Assembly: GCA_965602635.1 (NCBI GenBank)
Contig: CBFCZU010000017.1
Coordinates: 1 to 29,937, forward strand
Direction of reading: 5' to 3'
DNA from: CBFCZU01 sp965602635
GTDB lineage: Bacteria; Planctomycetota; Phycisphaerae; SM23-33
DNA length: 29,937 nt
Shown here: one piece after another, positions 7,241-15,435 of the stretch
Position numbering within the stretch: the stretch's first letter is position 1
Layout of the letters: each line of letters starts with the position of its first letter
Notes under the pieces: generated by a model
Told to the model about the DNA's origin: nothing
The model's input: only the letters and a program-made list of their open reading frames with translations
Databases searched by the model: none
Translations under genes and position numbers: made by a program

Positions 7241-9844
7241 CTACCTCTTGAACTCGAACGGCACGGTGGCGGCCTGGTCGGTGGCGACCTCGCGGACCTT
7301 GAGCTGCCACTTCCCGGGCGCGTCGTTCAGCGCCAGCGGCAGCGGGAGCGACCCGCCGGCCGGCTTGCAGGCGAAGTTCCGTCGATACACCAGCCGCTCC
7401 TTGCCGTCAGGGCCGATGAAGTCGAGGTGATAGACGGCCGTCTTCAGCACGCCGCCCCGCCCGGGCGTGATCCGGATTTCCCCGCCCTGGACCTCGGCCT
7501 TGAACTGGCTCGGCGCCTTGGGCATGGTTGAGAGGATCACCGGCTCGAACGGCTGGAGCGTGACGGTCACGTCCTTCCCGGCATTGGGCGAGCTGCCGGC
7601 GCGAACGTCGTACCAGCGGAGCCGGACGGGGGACTTGACGAACAGCTTCACCGGCACCTCGAACTTGACGTTCTTCTTGTACTTCTGCGGGCCCAGCTCG
7701 TGGACGCGGAGCTGCGGGTTGCGGTGGATGGCGATCAGCTCGGCCTGGCCGTTGCGCCAGACGGTCACCTCCACGCCGGTGACGGGCTTGCGGTCGGCCC
7801 CGACCACCACGGGCGTGACGCGGTCGGCCCCCACGCCCGCGGCCAGGTGCCCGCCGATCAGCTCCTTGAGCGAATCGTCGGCCTTGGCGTGGCCCTTGGG
7901 GTACAGCCGGTGGTGGTAGTAGGGCAGCATGTCCTTGTCCAGCAGGATGGCCCGCTCGCTGTCCTTGAAGAGCCCGGCCAGGGGCGAGGACTTGCGCTTC
8001 CTGCCGTGCTCGTCGAACGTCGCGGGCAGGGCGTCGGCGACGACCGTCCCGCCGGCCTTGACGAACGCCCGGACCGCCTTTACCTCGGCGTCGGACATGG
8101 CCAGCACCTCCGGCAGCAGCAGCACCTTGAAGCCGGCGCCGGTTTTCTTGTCGTAGGGCTTGAGGTCGCCCTTGGCGACCTGCGGCGGGCAGAGGAAGCG
8201 GTACTGGTAGCCGTTGTCCTCGATGAGCTTGACCCACGACTCGCGGAGGCGGAAGTAGCGGCTGTTGGTCCGCTCGTTCCAACTGTCGCGGGTGATCCAG
8301 GCCTTGCCGGCGGGGCGGACCTCCAGCACCCAGTGGGTCCGCAGGTTCGCCTGGCTGTGGTAGAGGGCGATCGGGTCGTCGGTCCGCTGCGAGGCCATTC
8401 GCAGCATGCCGATCCCGCCGGTCAGCTCCGCGTACCACTTCTTCGCCTCCTTGGCGCGGGCGCTGTACTTGCCCGCGTCGGTGACGTAGGTGCTCTTGTC
8501 GTCCCAGACCAGCAGGCCCTTGTCGCCGTGGATGAACAGGTACCAGATGAGGTGCTTCTCGGGGTTGCCCTGGCCGAAGGAGGCGTGGACGGGGATCATC
8601 TCGGGGCTGAAGCTCCGCATCAGCTCGTAGTTGTTGCCGATGTAGTACGCCTCGAGCACGTCGAGGGCCTGCCCCAGCTTCCAGAAGTCCCAGCCTCCGA
8701 CTGCCGCCGGGCCCTGCGCCCCGCCCATTCCGATCCTCCCGGCCGGGTCGTAGCGCTTCGTGGTCTTTCCGGCCTCGGCGTAGCCGCCGATCAGCACGTC
8801 GTCCATGAAGTCCTTGTGGTCGCACCAGGCCGAGAAGTTGTCGTCCTCGCGGGCGAAGATCTCGTCGGTGGTGGCGCCGCGGACGTCGTCCCATTTCTTG
8901 AAGTCCGAGCCCCACTGCTCGTTCAGCGCCGCCAGCGTGGGGTAGCGCTTCTTGAGCCACTCGCGGAACGCGGCCTTGCAGTGCGGGCTGAAGCAGTAGT
9001 CGAACGGCGCCGCCTGGTTGGCGACGCCCGGCTCGTCGCCGATGGTGTAGAACAGCGGACGGTAAGGCCGGTGCAGACGCGCCTGGTGGGTGAAGAGCCA
9101 CTTCAGCCGCCGCTGGATGACGTGATTGCTCAGGCAGGGGTTGCGCTCCAGGATGCGCATGTCCGTCCGGTCGGCGATGAAGGCCTTCTTGGCCAGCTTG
9201 TGGTAGTGGGTCTTCTCCTTGTCGGGCATCCACATGTGGTATGAGCTGAAGGCCCACATGCCGCCGCTCTCCAGGTAGTAGCGGTAGTTGCGGTCGATGA
9301 AGTGCTCCGGCACGTGGGAGCTCGACCCGCTCCACTGACTGCCCGAGAGGTGCATCTCCTGGAGGAATGGGAGGCGCTTGGGGTTGTGCCGCTGCCAGAT
9401 GGTGCAGATGTAGTCGTCCCACTTCCTGGGCGGCATGTAGATCACTTCCGCGCTGGCGGCGCCGGTGCTGGCGCCCCAGTCCATAAAGCTGATGCTGTGG
9501 CGTTGCGCGCAAACGGCCGGGACGCTCACCTTAAAGGGGATCTCTGCAGCGTTGCCGACCACTTTGCCCTTGCTCGGCTTGAAGTCCGCCTCCACCAGCA
9601 GTCGGCCGAGGGAGTCCGAGACCCTGACAGTCCAACGCGATGGGGCGGACGATTTCGCAAATGACATGGGCAAGCGCAGCGTGCCCTTGATCGGCTCGCC
9701 GCGCTCCAGGGCAGCCTTGTCCAGGACAATCCGTGCGTCGCCGACCCCGTGGCCGCGGAAGTCGCCCACTCCTGCGCCGGCCCCGGCCGCCAGGGTGAGC
9801 ACGACGAGGGAGGCGAGAACGATAGGCAGCGTCTGGACGGACAT
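7241..9844 (-). CDS. Secreted GH42-like glycoside hydrolase, first paralog (867 aa)
   Basis: Starting at ATG 9844 (SD AAGGAG, within 10 bases) gives a clean signal peptide MSVQTLPIVLASLVVLTLAA; the open frame extends further upstream only as non-coding read-through. The barrel has FYTIGDEPGVANQAAPFDYC followed by FREWLKKRYPTLAALNEQW and KKWDDV, parallel to the second paralog. FKVLLLPEVLAMSDAEVKAV plus AGGTVVADALPATFDEHGR is the GH42-like amidotransferase-fold domain. Probable role: exo-acting glycosidase on extracellular or periplasmic polysaccharide. It heads the operon that continues with the second paralog and the sulfatase, so sulfated galactan-like substrates are a reasonable guess. The catalytic nucleophile is not obvious to me. 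Confidence 0.75.
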   Translation of the reverse strand: MSVQTLPIVLASLVVLTLAAGAGAGVGDFRGHGVGDARIVLDKAALERGEPIKGTLRLPMSFAKSSAPSRWTVRVSDSLGRLLVEADFKPSKGKVVGNAAEIPFKVSVPAVCAQRHSISFMDWGASTGAASAEVIYMPPRKWDDYICTIWQRHNPKRLPFLQEMHLSGSQWSGSSSHVPEHFIDRNYRYYLESGGMWAFSSYHMWMPDKEKTHYHKLAKKAFIADRTDMRILERNPCLSNHVIQRRLKWLFTHQARLHRPYRPLFYTIGDEPGVANQAAPFDYCFSPHCKAAFREWLKKRYPTLAALNEQWGSDFKKWDDVRGATTDEIFAREDDNFSAWCDHKDFMDDVLIGGYAEAGKTTKRYDPAGRIGMGGAQGPAAVGGWDFWKLGQALDVLEAYYIGNNYELMRSFSPEMIPVHASFGQGNPEKHLIWYLFIHGDKGLLVWDDKSTYVTDAGKYSARAKEAKKWYAELTGGIGMLRMASQRTDDPIALYHSQANLRTHWVLEVRPAGKAWITRDSWNERTNSRYFRLRESWVKLIEDNGYQYRFLCPPQVAKGDLKPYDKKTGAGFKVLLLPEVLAMSDAEVKAVRAFVKAGGTVVADALPATFDEHGRKRKSSPLAGLFKDSERAILLDKDMLPYYHHRLYPKGHAKADDSLKELIGGHLAAGVGADRVTPVVVGADRKPVTGVEVTVWRNGQAELIAIHRNPQLRVHELGPQKYKKNVKFEVPVKLFVKSPVRLRWYDVRAGSSPNAGKDVTVTLQPFEPVILSTMPKAPSQFKAEVQGGEIRITPGRGGVLKTAVYHLDFIGPDGKERLVYRRNFACKPAGGSLPLPLALNDAPGKWQLKVREVATDQAATVPFEFKR

Positions 9845-9921
9845 GCTGAGTCTCCTTCTACCCCATGGGTTGTTCGTAAAGCCGACTGCGTCGCGGCCAG
9901 TAGCAATACCATACGGCGGCG

Positions 9922-9955
9922 CGAAAGGAAAGCCCGCGGACGCTCGCCCGCGGGC
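9922..9955 (-). terminator. Intrinsic terminator of the PEPCK gene
   Basis: On the minus strand, 30 bases after the PEPCK stop, arms GCCCGCGG and CCGCGGGC pair perfectly around an 8-base loop (plus-strand 9932-9955). A pyrimidine tract CTTTCCTTTC follows. The tract is interrupted, but position and stem strength support termination before the GH operon. Confidence 0.6.
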
Positions 9956-9984
9956 CTGTGGTTGCGGTCGTGCCGGCCGGGATG

Positions 9985-11856
9985 CTACAGGTCCGTCGGG
10001 GCGACGTAGTCGCCCTTGGCCTGCTGAAGCTCCAGCAGGCGGTCGCGCTGGGCGGCGAGGGCCTCGAAGACGGCCTCCGGCGTGTCGGCCACCTCGCGGT
10101 AGATGCTCTCGATCCGCTTGATCTTGGCCAGGTTCTCCGGGATGCGGAGCTTGAACTCCTCGGCGTACTCGGCCTCGGTGTAGTCCCTCTCGAGCACCTC
10201 GCCGAAGAGCCGCTTGAGATCGGCGTGCATCGGGATCAGCCCGGTGGGCGCACGAATCGCCTCCACGTCGCCGTGGACCCTCAGCTCGGCCCACTTGACC
10301 CACACGTGCTTGTCGAGCATGCCGTTGAGGTACTCGCCGTCGGGGCCCTTGAGGTAATAGTTCATGCCGAAGATCGCCGGTGGCTTCTCCACGGCGGCGC
10401 CGAATTTCAGGTTGTTCTCGATGTACCTGCCCAGCGGGATGGCGACGAAGTCCATGTTGCTCATGAGGTTGAACTTTCGGACGCCCTCGGCCCCGATCGT
10501 CGCGGCCGTCGTCTCGCTCTCCAGCGACGCGCCCATGGTGATGATGCCGTGGGCCCAGTCGAAGGCCTGCTGCACGGGCACGCAGGTGTCGCTGTCCCGC
10601 CCGCCGTAGAGGATCGCGCCGACCGGAACGCCGCCCGGGTCGTCCAGCGCCTCGTCCACGTTCGGCAGCCGCTTGAGGCTCACCGTGTAGCGGGCGTTCC
10701 TGTGAGAGGCCGTGATCTCCTTGCCTTCGGCGTCCTTGTTGCCGGCGCGCCACTGGCCGCTGTAATTGAGCCCCTCGGCGGGCAGCTCCCGGCCCATGCT
10801 CAGCCAGTAGGGCCCATTCTCGTGGATCAGCACGTTGGAGAAGATCACCTCGCCGGGGTTGGTGAGGGTCTGGTAGATGATCGGGTCGTCGTGCGGGTTG
10901 ACGTCGCGGATGATGCCGAAGATGCCCTCCTCGACGTTGGCGGCGCGGAACTGCCCGTCGATGATGCGGAAGTAGGCGATGTCGTCGCCGATGATGGTCT
11001 CGCCCGGCAGCATGGAGGTCGAGGTCTTGCCGCAGGCCGAGGGGAACGCCCCGCAGAAATAGGTCTTGCGCGGGCCCGGCCCGTTGACGCCCATGACGAA
11101 CATGTGCTCGGCCAGCCAGCCCTCGCGGTCGCCCCTGCGAATGGCCAGACGCAGCGAGAGCTTCTTGAGCCCGATGGTGTTGCCGCCGTACTGGGTGTTC
11201 ACCGAGTAAACGCAGTCCTCCACGATGTCGATGTAGATGCGGCGCTTCTCCACGTCGGCGGAGGTGTTGTTCTCGGCCAGGGCGCCCTCACTGTGCAGGT
11301 ATCGGAAGAACCCCTCGCCGCCGCCGAGGCTGGCGAACTGCGCGTAGCCGCTGCGGTAGAGCAGGTCCTCGCTGTGGGCGACGTAGGGCGAGTCGGTGAT
11401 CTGCACGCAGGGGATGGAGAAGACCGAGTCCGTCGGCCCCAGGCAGAAGAAGCGGACGATCATCGTCCGCCCGGCCATGGTGCCGGCGAGCAGGCCGCGG
11501 ACCTCGGCCAGGCCGGCGTCGCGGTCGGTGCTGTTGAGCCGCTCGCCCAGGTCCACGCCCTCCGGCAGGAGGTACTTCGTGTTGCCCGGGTCGCGTCCCT
11601 GGTCGTTGTAGCCGTCGAAGTGGACGGTGTGCCCGGCCAGCGCCAGCGGCGTCTCCTCGGCGTTGTCGATGGCGAGCTGGCGGACGAAGGCGATGTCCTC
11701 GGGCGAGTCGCCGGCGACGAAGACGCGGCGCGGCGTGCACAGCTCGACGGCCTCGGCCACGAAGCGGTGCAGCTTGGGATTGGGCAGGGCCAGCAGCTTC
11801 TCGAGGCTTGGCTGGTCCAAGGCCGCCTTCAGCGTGTCTATGGCGTCAGTGCTCAT
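9985..11856 (-). CDS. pckG: Phosphoenolpyruvate carboxykinase, GTP-dependent type (623 aa)
   Basis: The enzyme interconverts oxaloacetate and phosphoenolpyruvate with a guanine (or inosine) nucleotide, at the entry to gluconeogenesis. The diagnostic motif FCGAFPSACGKTSTSMLPG contains the reactive Cys and P-loop Lys of the GTP family, and GDDIAYFR follows as the second kinase motif. NTKYLLPEG and the ACGKT context separate it from ATP-type PEPCK. The length fits the family (about 600-620 aa). I chose ATG 11856 (MSTDAIDTLKAAL), preceded by GGGAGCG, over an in-frame start 27 codons upstream that would add an unrelated Pro-rich leader. It is monocistronic, with its own promoter and a terminator. 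Confidence 0.95.
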   Translation of the reverse strand: MSTDAIDTLKAALDQPSLEKLLALPNPKLHRFVAEAVELCTPRRVFVAGDSPEDIAFVRQLAIDNAEETPLALAGHTVHFDGYNDQGRDPGNTKYLLPEGVDLGERLNSTDRDAGLAEVRGLLAGTMAGRTMIVRFFCLGPTDSVFSIPCVQITDSPYVAHSEDLLYRSGYAQFASLGGGEGFFRYLHSEGALAENNTSADVEKRRIYIDIVEDCVYSVNTQYGGNTIGLKKLSLRLAIRRGDREGWLAEHMFVMGVNGPGPRKTYFCGAFPSACGKTSTSMLPGETIIGDDIAYFRIIDGQFRAANVEEGIFGIIRDVNPHDDPIIYQTLTNPGEVIFSNVLIHENGPYWLSMGRELPAEGLNYSGQWRAGNKDAEGKEITASHRNARYTVSLKRLPNVDEALDDPGGVPVGAILYGGRDSDTCVPVQQAFDWAHGIITMGASLESETTAATIGAEGVRKFNLMSNMDFVAIPLGRYIENNLKFGAAVEKPPAIFGMNYYLKGPDGEYLNGMLDKHVWVKWAELRVHGDVEAIRAPTGLIPMHADLKRLFGEVLERDYTEAEYAEEFKLRIPENLAKIKRIESIYREVADTPEAVFEALAAQRDRLLELQQAKGDYVAPTDL

Positions 11857-11976
11857 GTTCGCTCCCGATCGGGGGTTTTCGTCCGGCGGCGGGAGGCCCA
11901 GAGCGACTACTGCTGGAGGATTCCACCTCGCCGCCAAACCGCATGTGCCTGCGCCGCGTCCGTGCGCGGCCGGATT

Positions 11977-12005
11977 CTAATACAGTCAAAGCGCCCGCCT
12001 GTCAA
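11977..12005 (-). promoter_or_regulatory. Promoter of the PEPCK gene
   Basis: Reading the minus strand, -35 TTGACA (12000-12005), a 17-base spacer and -10 TATTAG (11977-11982) form a near-consensus sigma-70 promoter. It predicts a leader of about 115 bases before the ATG at 11856. Confidence 0.7.
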
Positions 12006-12052
12006 GGCGATTGCGCGGGCGGCGGGGGTGCGATCGGCGCGGGCCAGGTGCC

Positions 12053-12934
12053 TCACTCCAGGCCCAGCAGCCCCACGGCGTTCTCGCGGGCGACCTTGTT
12101 GAAGACCACCTCGCTGATCCGCCCCGTCTCCCGCAGGCGCAGCAGCAGTTCCACCAGCGGCGTGGGCGTGTCCGGGGCGCAGATGTCCGTGCCGAACAGC
12201 AGCCGGTCCTGGAACTCGCTGAGGAAGCCCACCGCGTAGTCCTCGTCGCGGGCCAGGGCGTTGTGGCCGCTGTTGGCGGACAGGTCGCCGTGGAGGTTCG
12301 GGTACTGGCGCATCAGCCTGGGCACCGCCCCCTCCTCGCCGATGCCGTAGTCGGGGTATCCGTGGCGGTCGTCGGGGTCTCTAAGCGCGGCCATCTCCGC
12401 CCAGAACGGCTGGGAGTGGCCCAGGAATGTCAGCTTCGGGAAGTTCCGCAGCGACTGCTCGAGCTGGGGCAGCCCCGGGTCGTCGTAGAGGCCGTAGGTC
12501 CCGCCGATCCGCCCGGCCAGGTGGAACGTCACCGGCATGCCCATCGCCTCGGCGTGGGCCAGGAGGTTCTGCACCAGCGGGTCGAGCAGCGGCAAATTGG
12601 CGGTCACCTCGCCGACGCCCTTGCAGCCGCGGTCGCGGTAGTGGGCCAGCAGCCTGTCCAGCGGGGCGTCGGCGGAGTTGGTCAGGAAGCGCGGGTCAAC
12701 GTTGCAGAAGGGGATCAGCCGCCCGCCGGAGGCCTCGGCCAGTTCGATGACCTCCTCGTTGGACTGGGGGCAGTGGCAGCACTCGGGGCTGACGCCCGGC
12801 AGCACGATGGCCCGCTCGACGCCGATCTCGTCGTAGCGGCGGAGCAGCTCGTCGGGGCTGGCGTACGTCTGCCCGCTCTCGTCGCGGGGCGGGCCCGGCA
12901 GCCGGCGGGTGTGAACGTGAATGTCGATGAACAT
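12053..12934 (-). CDS. Amidohydrolase-family (amidohydrolase 2) metal-dependent hydrolase (293 aa)
   Basis: The N-terminal MFIDIHVHTRR gives the HxH metal pair (His6, His8) of amidohydrolase TIM barrels. VTFHLAG, FLGHSQPFW and LLFGTDICAP supply the later His ligands and the catalytic Asp expected in the amidohydrolase 2 group, which includes ACMS-decarboxylase-like and lactone or aryl-acid hydrolases. The product is soluble with no signal peptide. It starts 19 bases after the KDPG aldolase stop, so the two are probably co-transcribed and it may act on a sugar-acid lactone or similar intermediate; that is inference from the neighbour only. Substrate unknown. Confidence 0.85.
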   Translation of the reverse strand: MFIDIHVHTRRLPGPPRDESGQTYASPDELLRRYDEIGVERAIVLPGVSPECCHCPQSNEEVIELAEASGGRLIPFCNVDPRFLTNSADAPLDRLLAHYRDRGCKGVGEVTANLPLLDPLVQNLLAHAEAMGMPVTFHLAGRIGGTYGLYDDPGLPQLEQSLRNFPKLTFLGHSQPFWAEMAALRDPDDRHGYPDYGIGEEGAVPRLMRQYPNLHGDLSANSGHNALARDEDYAVGFLSEFQDRLLFGTDICAPDTPTPLVELLLRLRETGRISEVVFNKVARENAVGLLGLE

Positions 12935-12953
12935 CGGCCCTGCTCCGGTGAGC

Positions 12954-13610
12954 CTAGCCTTTCTCCGCGCGGGCGTCGGCGACGATCTTGACGAACCGCT
13001 CAGCCAGGTCGCGGATTTTGTCCATGTCGCCCGTGGCCACGGCCTGCTTGTCCACCAGCGCCGAGCCGACGGCGAGTGTGGCGGCCCCGGCCTTGATGAA
13101 GTCGCCGGCCGTGTCCAGGTTCACCCCGCCGGTGGGCGTGAGCTTCAGGTGGGGCATGGGCGCCAGCACGTCCTTGAAGAACCCCGGCCCGAGCCGGGTG
13201 GCGGGGAAGACCTTCACCAGGTCGGCGCCGGCATTGGTGGCGTTGTGGATCTCGGTGGGGCTGAAGGTTCCGGGTATGACGGGCACGTCCGCCTCATGGG
13301 CGGCGGCGATGATATCGAAGTCGAGGATGGGCGAGACCACGTACTGCGCCCCGGCCTTGATTGCCGCTCGGGCGTCCTCGCCGCTCAGCGCGCTGCCGAC
13401 GCCGATGAGTGCGTCGTCGCCCATCGCCTCGCGGCACTGGCTGATGACCTCCATGGCGTTGGGGGTCGTCAGTGTGATCTCGATGCAGTCCACCCCGCCG
13501 GCAAGCAGCGCCCGGGCCACTTCCAGCAATTGCTGCGAGCTCTTGGCGCGCACCACGGCGATGATCCCGCGCCGGCAGAGACGTTCAACGGCTGCTTTGC
13601 GGTCAGGCAT
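12954..13610 (-). CDS. eda: KDPG/KHG aldolase (218 aa)
   Basis: The enzyme cleaves 2-keto-3-deoxy-6-phosphogluconate to pyruvate and glyceraldehyde 3-phosphate, or the related 4-hydroxy-2-oxoglutarate. GIIAVVRAKS, GVDCIEITLTTPNAM (Glu44), GVGSAL, VIPGTFSPTE and DLVKVFPA (Schiff-base Lys133) are all conserved, and LTPTGGVNLDT is the phosphate-binding loop. Length and residue spacing match E. coli Eda. I chose ATG 13610 (GAGG 5 bases upstream) over an upstream TTG at 13640 that would add ten poorly conserved residues. It is the first gene of a two-gene unit with the amidohydrolase and fits uronate or sugar-acid breakdown in this region. Confidence 0.92.
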   Translation of the reverse strand: MPDRKAAVERLCRRGIIAVVRAKSSQQLLEVARALLAGGVDCIEITLTTPNAMEVISQCREAMGDDALIGVGSALSGEDARAAIKAGAQYVVSPILDFDIIAAAHEADVPVIPGTFSPTEIHNATNAGADLVKVFPATRLGPGFFKDVLAPMPHLKLTPTGGVNLDTAGDFIKAGAATLAVGSALVDKQAVATGDMDKIRDLAERFVKIVADARAEKG

Positions 13611-13685
13611 CTCGTCCTCGCATTCTGTCCTTTGAGACAAAGGGGCCGCTCTCGGCGGAGGGCCTGGGAAGCATCACGGGGGGCA

Positions 13686-13714
13686 TTATTACCGGTTCTT
13701 GAGCCTGGTTTCAA
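13686..13714 (-). promoter_or_regulatory. Possible promoter for the aldolase-amidohydrolase pair
   Basis: On the minus strand, TTGAAA (13709-13714) is 17 bases from TAATAA (13686-13691), inside the last codons of the upstream gene. The -35 is strong and the -10 only moderate. It would allow the pair to be expressed separately from the genes upstream. Confidence 0.4.
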
Positions 13715-14711
13715 CAGCGGCCAGGCGTTTGCCGGCCTCGAGTCCGGCCGGGGTGCCGGGGTAGTCCTTGACGATCATGCGGTAGAGCGCGGCGGCCTTT
13801 GCCCGCATCCCGGCCTTGCGGTAGGCGTCGGCGGCGGCCAGGTCCTGCCGGGCCTTGCGGGAGAGCCGCAGCCGGGCGAGCCGAGCCTCACCGCCCGGCT
13901 CGGCCTTGAGCTTGTCGAGCCAGCCGGCCGCCTTCAGCGCCGTCGGCGCGGGCCGGCAGGTCTTGACCATCAGCTCCAGCCGCTCGACCTCGTCCATGAA
14001 CGCCTCGTCGTCGAGCGTCTTGAGGACCTCCAGGTCGCCGACGGGCGGCGCTGGGCGGGAGGTCGGGCGGCTCGTGGCCGTCTTGCCCGCGGCGGAGGCC
14101 TTGGCGGCGAGACGCTTTCGCTGGCGGGCGATCGTCCCCTCGACCAGGGCGAACATCTTGGCGGCCTGCCCCTCGAGCCTGGCGGCCCGAACGGCCGGGT
14201 CGTTCTTCATCTCACGCAGCTTGCCGCGGGCGTACGTGCCCACCGGCAGCCCCGCGTAGCCGCTGGCGGCCTTGCGGTAGCCGCTCAGCGCCGCGGCGTA
14301 GTCGCCACGCTCGTAGGCGTCGTTGGCGTCCTTGAGAACCGCCTGCCCGGCGGTGTTGACCCGCCTGACCAGGCCCAGCCACCTTTCCGTCTGGGCCTTG
14401 CTGGTCCGAATCCCCTTGGCCATCTTGAGCGACAGCCATGCCCGCACCGGCTTGTCGTCGGTCAGGAGCGTCTCGGCCGCGTCCAGGTATCGCTTGCAGC
14501 GGAGGCGCATCGCCTCAAGGGTCACCTTGGGGTCTTCCCTGATCTCGCCCATCCCCACGCGCGAGCCGCCGACCGTGCGGACCATCTGCCCGCCCGCCGG
14601 CCAGCACGCCGCCAGAACGCAGGCAGCGATTACCCACGCACGCCGGCGCGGACCCAGAGAGGCCCTGTCGCGGCGTCTTGCCCCCTGCTGCCCTGTGGCT
14701 GCCTGTGGCAT
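13689..14711 (-). CDS. Repeat-containing predicted lipoprotein of unknown function (340 aa)
   Basis: A long positively charged N-terminal region (to about residue 25) precedes a hydrophobic segment AWVIAACVLAAC that ends in an LAAC lipobox, so the protein is probably membrane-anchored and exported. The mature part is helix-rich with TPR-like stretches: NDAYERGDYAAALSGYRKAA near the middle and AADAYRKAGMRAKAAALYRM near the C-terminus, the latter followed by the 'YPGTPAGLEAGKRL' wording common in outer-membrane-assembly-type TPR proteins. An Ala/Thr/Pro-rich linker (ATSRPTSRPAPP) separates two halves. It starts 33 bases after the stop of the DUF2617-like gene and probably shares its transcript. 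No enzymatic motif is visible. The alternative reading is a general scaffold or secretion-associated protein. Confidence 0.7.
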   Translation of the reverse strand: MPQAATGQQGARRRDRASLGPRRRAWVIAACVLAACWPAGGQMVRTVGGSRVGMGEIREDPKVTLEAMRLRCKRYLDAAETLLTDDKPVRAWLSLKMAKGIRTSKAQTERWLGLVRRVNTAGQAVLKDANDAYERGDYAAALSGYRKAASGYAGLPVGTYARGKLREMKNDPAVRAARLEGQAAKMFALVEGTIARQRKRLAAKASAAGKTATSRPTSRPAPPVGDLEVLKTLDDEAFMDEVERLELMVKTCRPAPTALKAAGWLDKLKAEPGGEARLARLRLSRKARQDLAAADAYRKAGMRAKAAALYRMIVKDYPGTPAGLEAGKRLAAVETRLKNR

Positions 14712-14744
14712 CGCCCTGCCAACGGGTCCGGTGTTGAAGGACCG

Positions 14745-15293
14745 CTAGGTCAATTCGAACAGGGACTGCGTCTTGATGACGGTCAGCTCGTCGGGGAAGG
14801 CGTGGTAGGCGAACAGGTGGAGCATGTTCGCCCTCGCCTCGTAGTCAATGTGGGTGAACGGCATCATCTCCCGGGTCGACCACTCCGGGAAGGGCACGAA
14901 CAGCCCCGTGCGGGCGCCCTGGTCGATCAGCTCGTCGTGGGTCTTGGCGAACAGCCGGGGGCTCATCCGCTCGACCTGGAAGCTGGTCATGTACCGGATA
15001 CCGTCGGCGTGCGTGGCCTCGTGGTTCTTCTCGCCCTTCACCGGCTGGGCGAGCAGCCTGCCGCGGCGGGGCAGCAGGTCGTCGCTCTCGGCCAGGAGCT
15101 CGGTGATCGCCGCGTCGCCCCGGTAGAAGCCGACGAGGTGGCTGACACCCGTGATCCAGATATGCGCCTCGTAGGCCCGCTTGCCGATGCGGTGGTCGTG
15201 ATAGATCTCGAACAGCTCCGGATGCAGGGGCCGGTTGTACAGAAAGAATTGCAGCTCCGAGACGCGTTGCAGTTTCTGTCCTGTCGGCATCAT
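14745..15293 (-). CDS. DUF2617-like protein (182 aa)
   Basis: A soluble protein with no signal peptide. The segments LQFFLYNRPLHPELFEIY and AHIWITGVSHLVGFYRGD, then TSFQVERMSP, recall DUF2617, a family of unknown function. The match is from memory and moderate. It has tandem start codons at 15293 and 15290. AAGGA lies 5 bases upstream of the first. A perfect -10 box (TATAAT) sits about 20 bases upstream, so the transcript leader is very short. It heads a minus-strand unit with the lipoprotein gene. Function is unknown. Confidence 0.7.
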   Translation of the reverse strand: MMPTGQKLQRVSELQFFLYNRPLHPELFEIYHDHRIGKRAYEAHIWITGVSHLVGFYRGDAAITELLAESDDLLPRRGRLLAQPVKGEKNHEATHADGIRYMTSFQVERMSPRLFAKTHDELIDQGARTGLFVPFPEWSTREMMPFTHIDYEARANMLHLFAYHAFPDELTVIKTQSLFELT

Positions 15294-15311
15294 AGCTTCC
15301 TTACCGGCCCC

Positions 15312-15339
15312 ATTATAGCGGCGATTGGCGTTTTCACAA
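15312..15339 (-). promoter_or_regulatory. Promoter of the DUF2617-like gene
   Basis: On the minus strand: -35 TTGTGA (15334-15339), a 16-base spacer, and -10 TATAAT (15312-15317), a perfect -10. It diverges from the promoter of the AGE-family gene a few bases away. Confidence 0.65.
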
Positions 15340-15356
15340 GCACATTGGCGGCGGAG

Positions 15357-15384
15357 TTGATGTTTGTTCGTCCGCCCTTACAAT
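15357..15384 (+). promoter_or_regulatory. Promoter of the AGE-family gene
   Basis: TTGATG (15357-15362), a 16-base spacer and TACAAT (15379-15384) precede the ATG at 15436 by about 50 bases. It is back-to-back with the DUF2617-like gene's promoter, leaving under 20 bases between the two -35 boxes. Confidence 0.6.
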
Positions 15385-15435
15385 GGTCCCGCCGCCGGGG
15401 CGCGGACGGGCCCGCCCCGCGGCGACGGAGCCGAA

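Noticed and set aside
5252..9244. Long plus-strand frames opposite the two GH42-like genes
   Set aside because: GC-rich genes commonly open the antisense frame. These translations are low-complexity (Gly/Val/Ala/Arg/Pro) and lack motifs, while the minus-strand proteins have signal peptides and conserved blocks.
9958..12102. A 714-codon plus-strand frame opposite PEPCK
   Set aside because: The PEPCK motif set on the minus strand is unambiguous and the antisense product has shadow-like composition.
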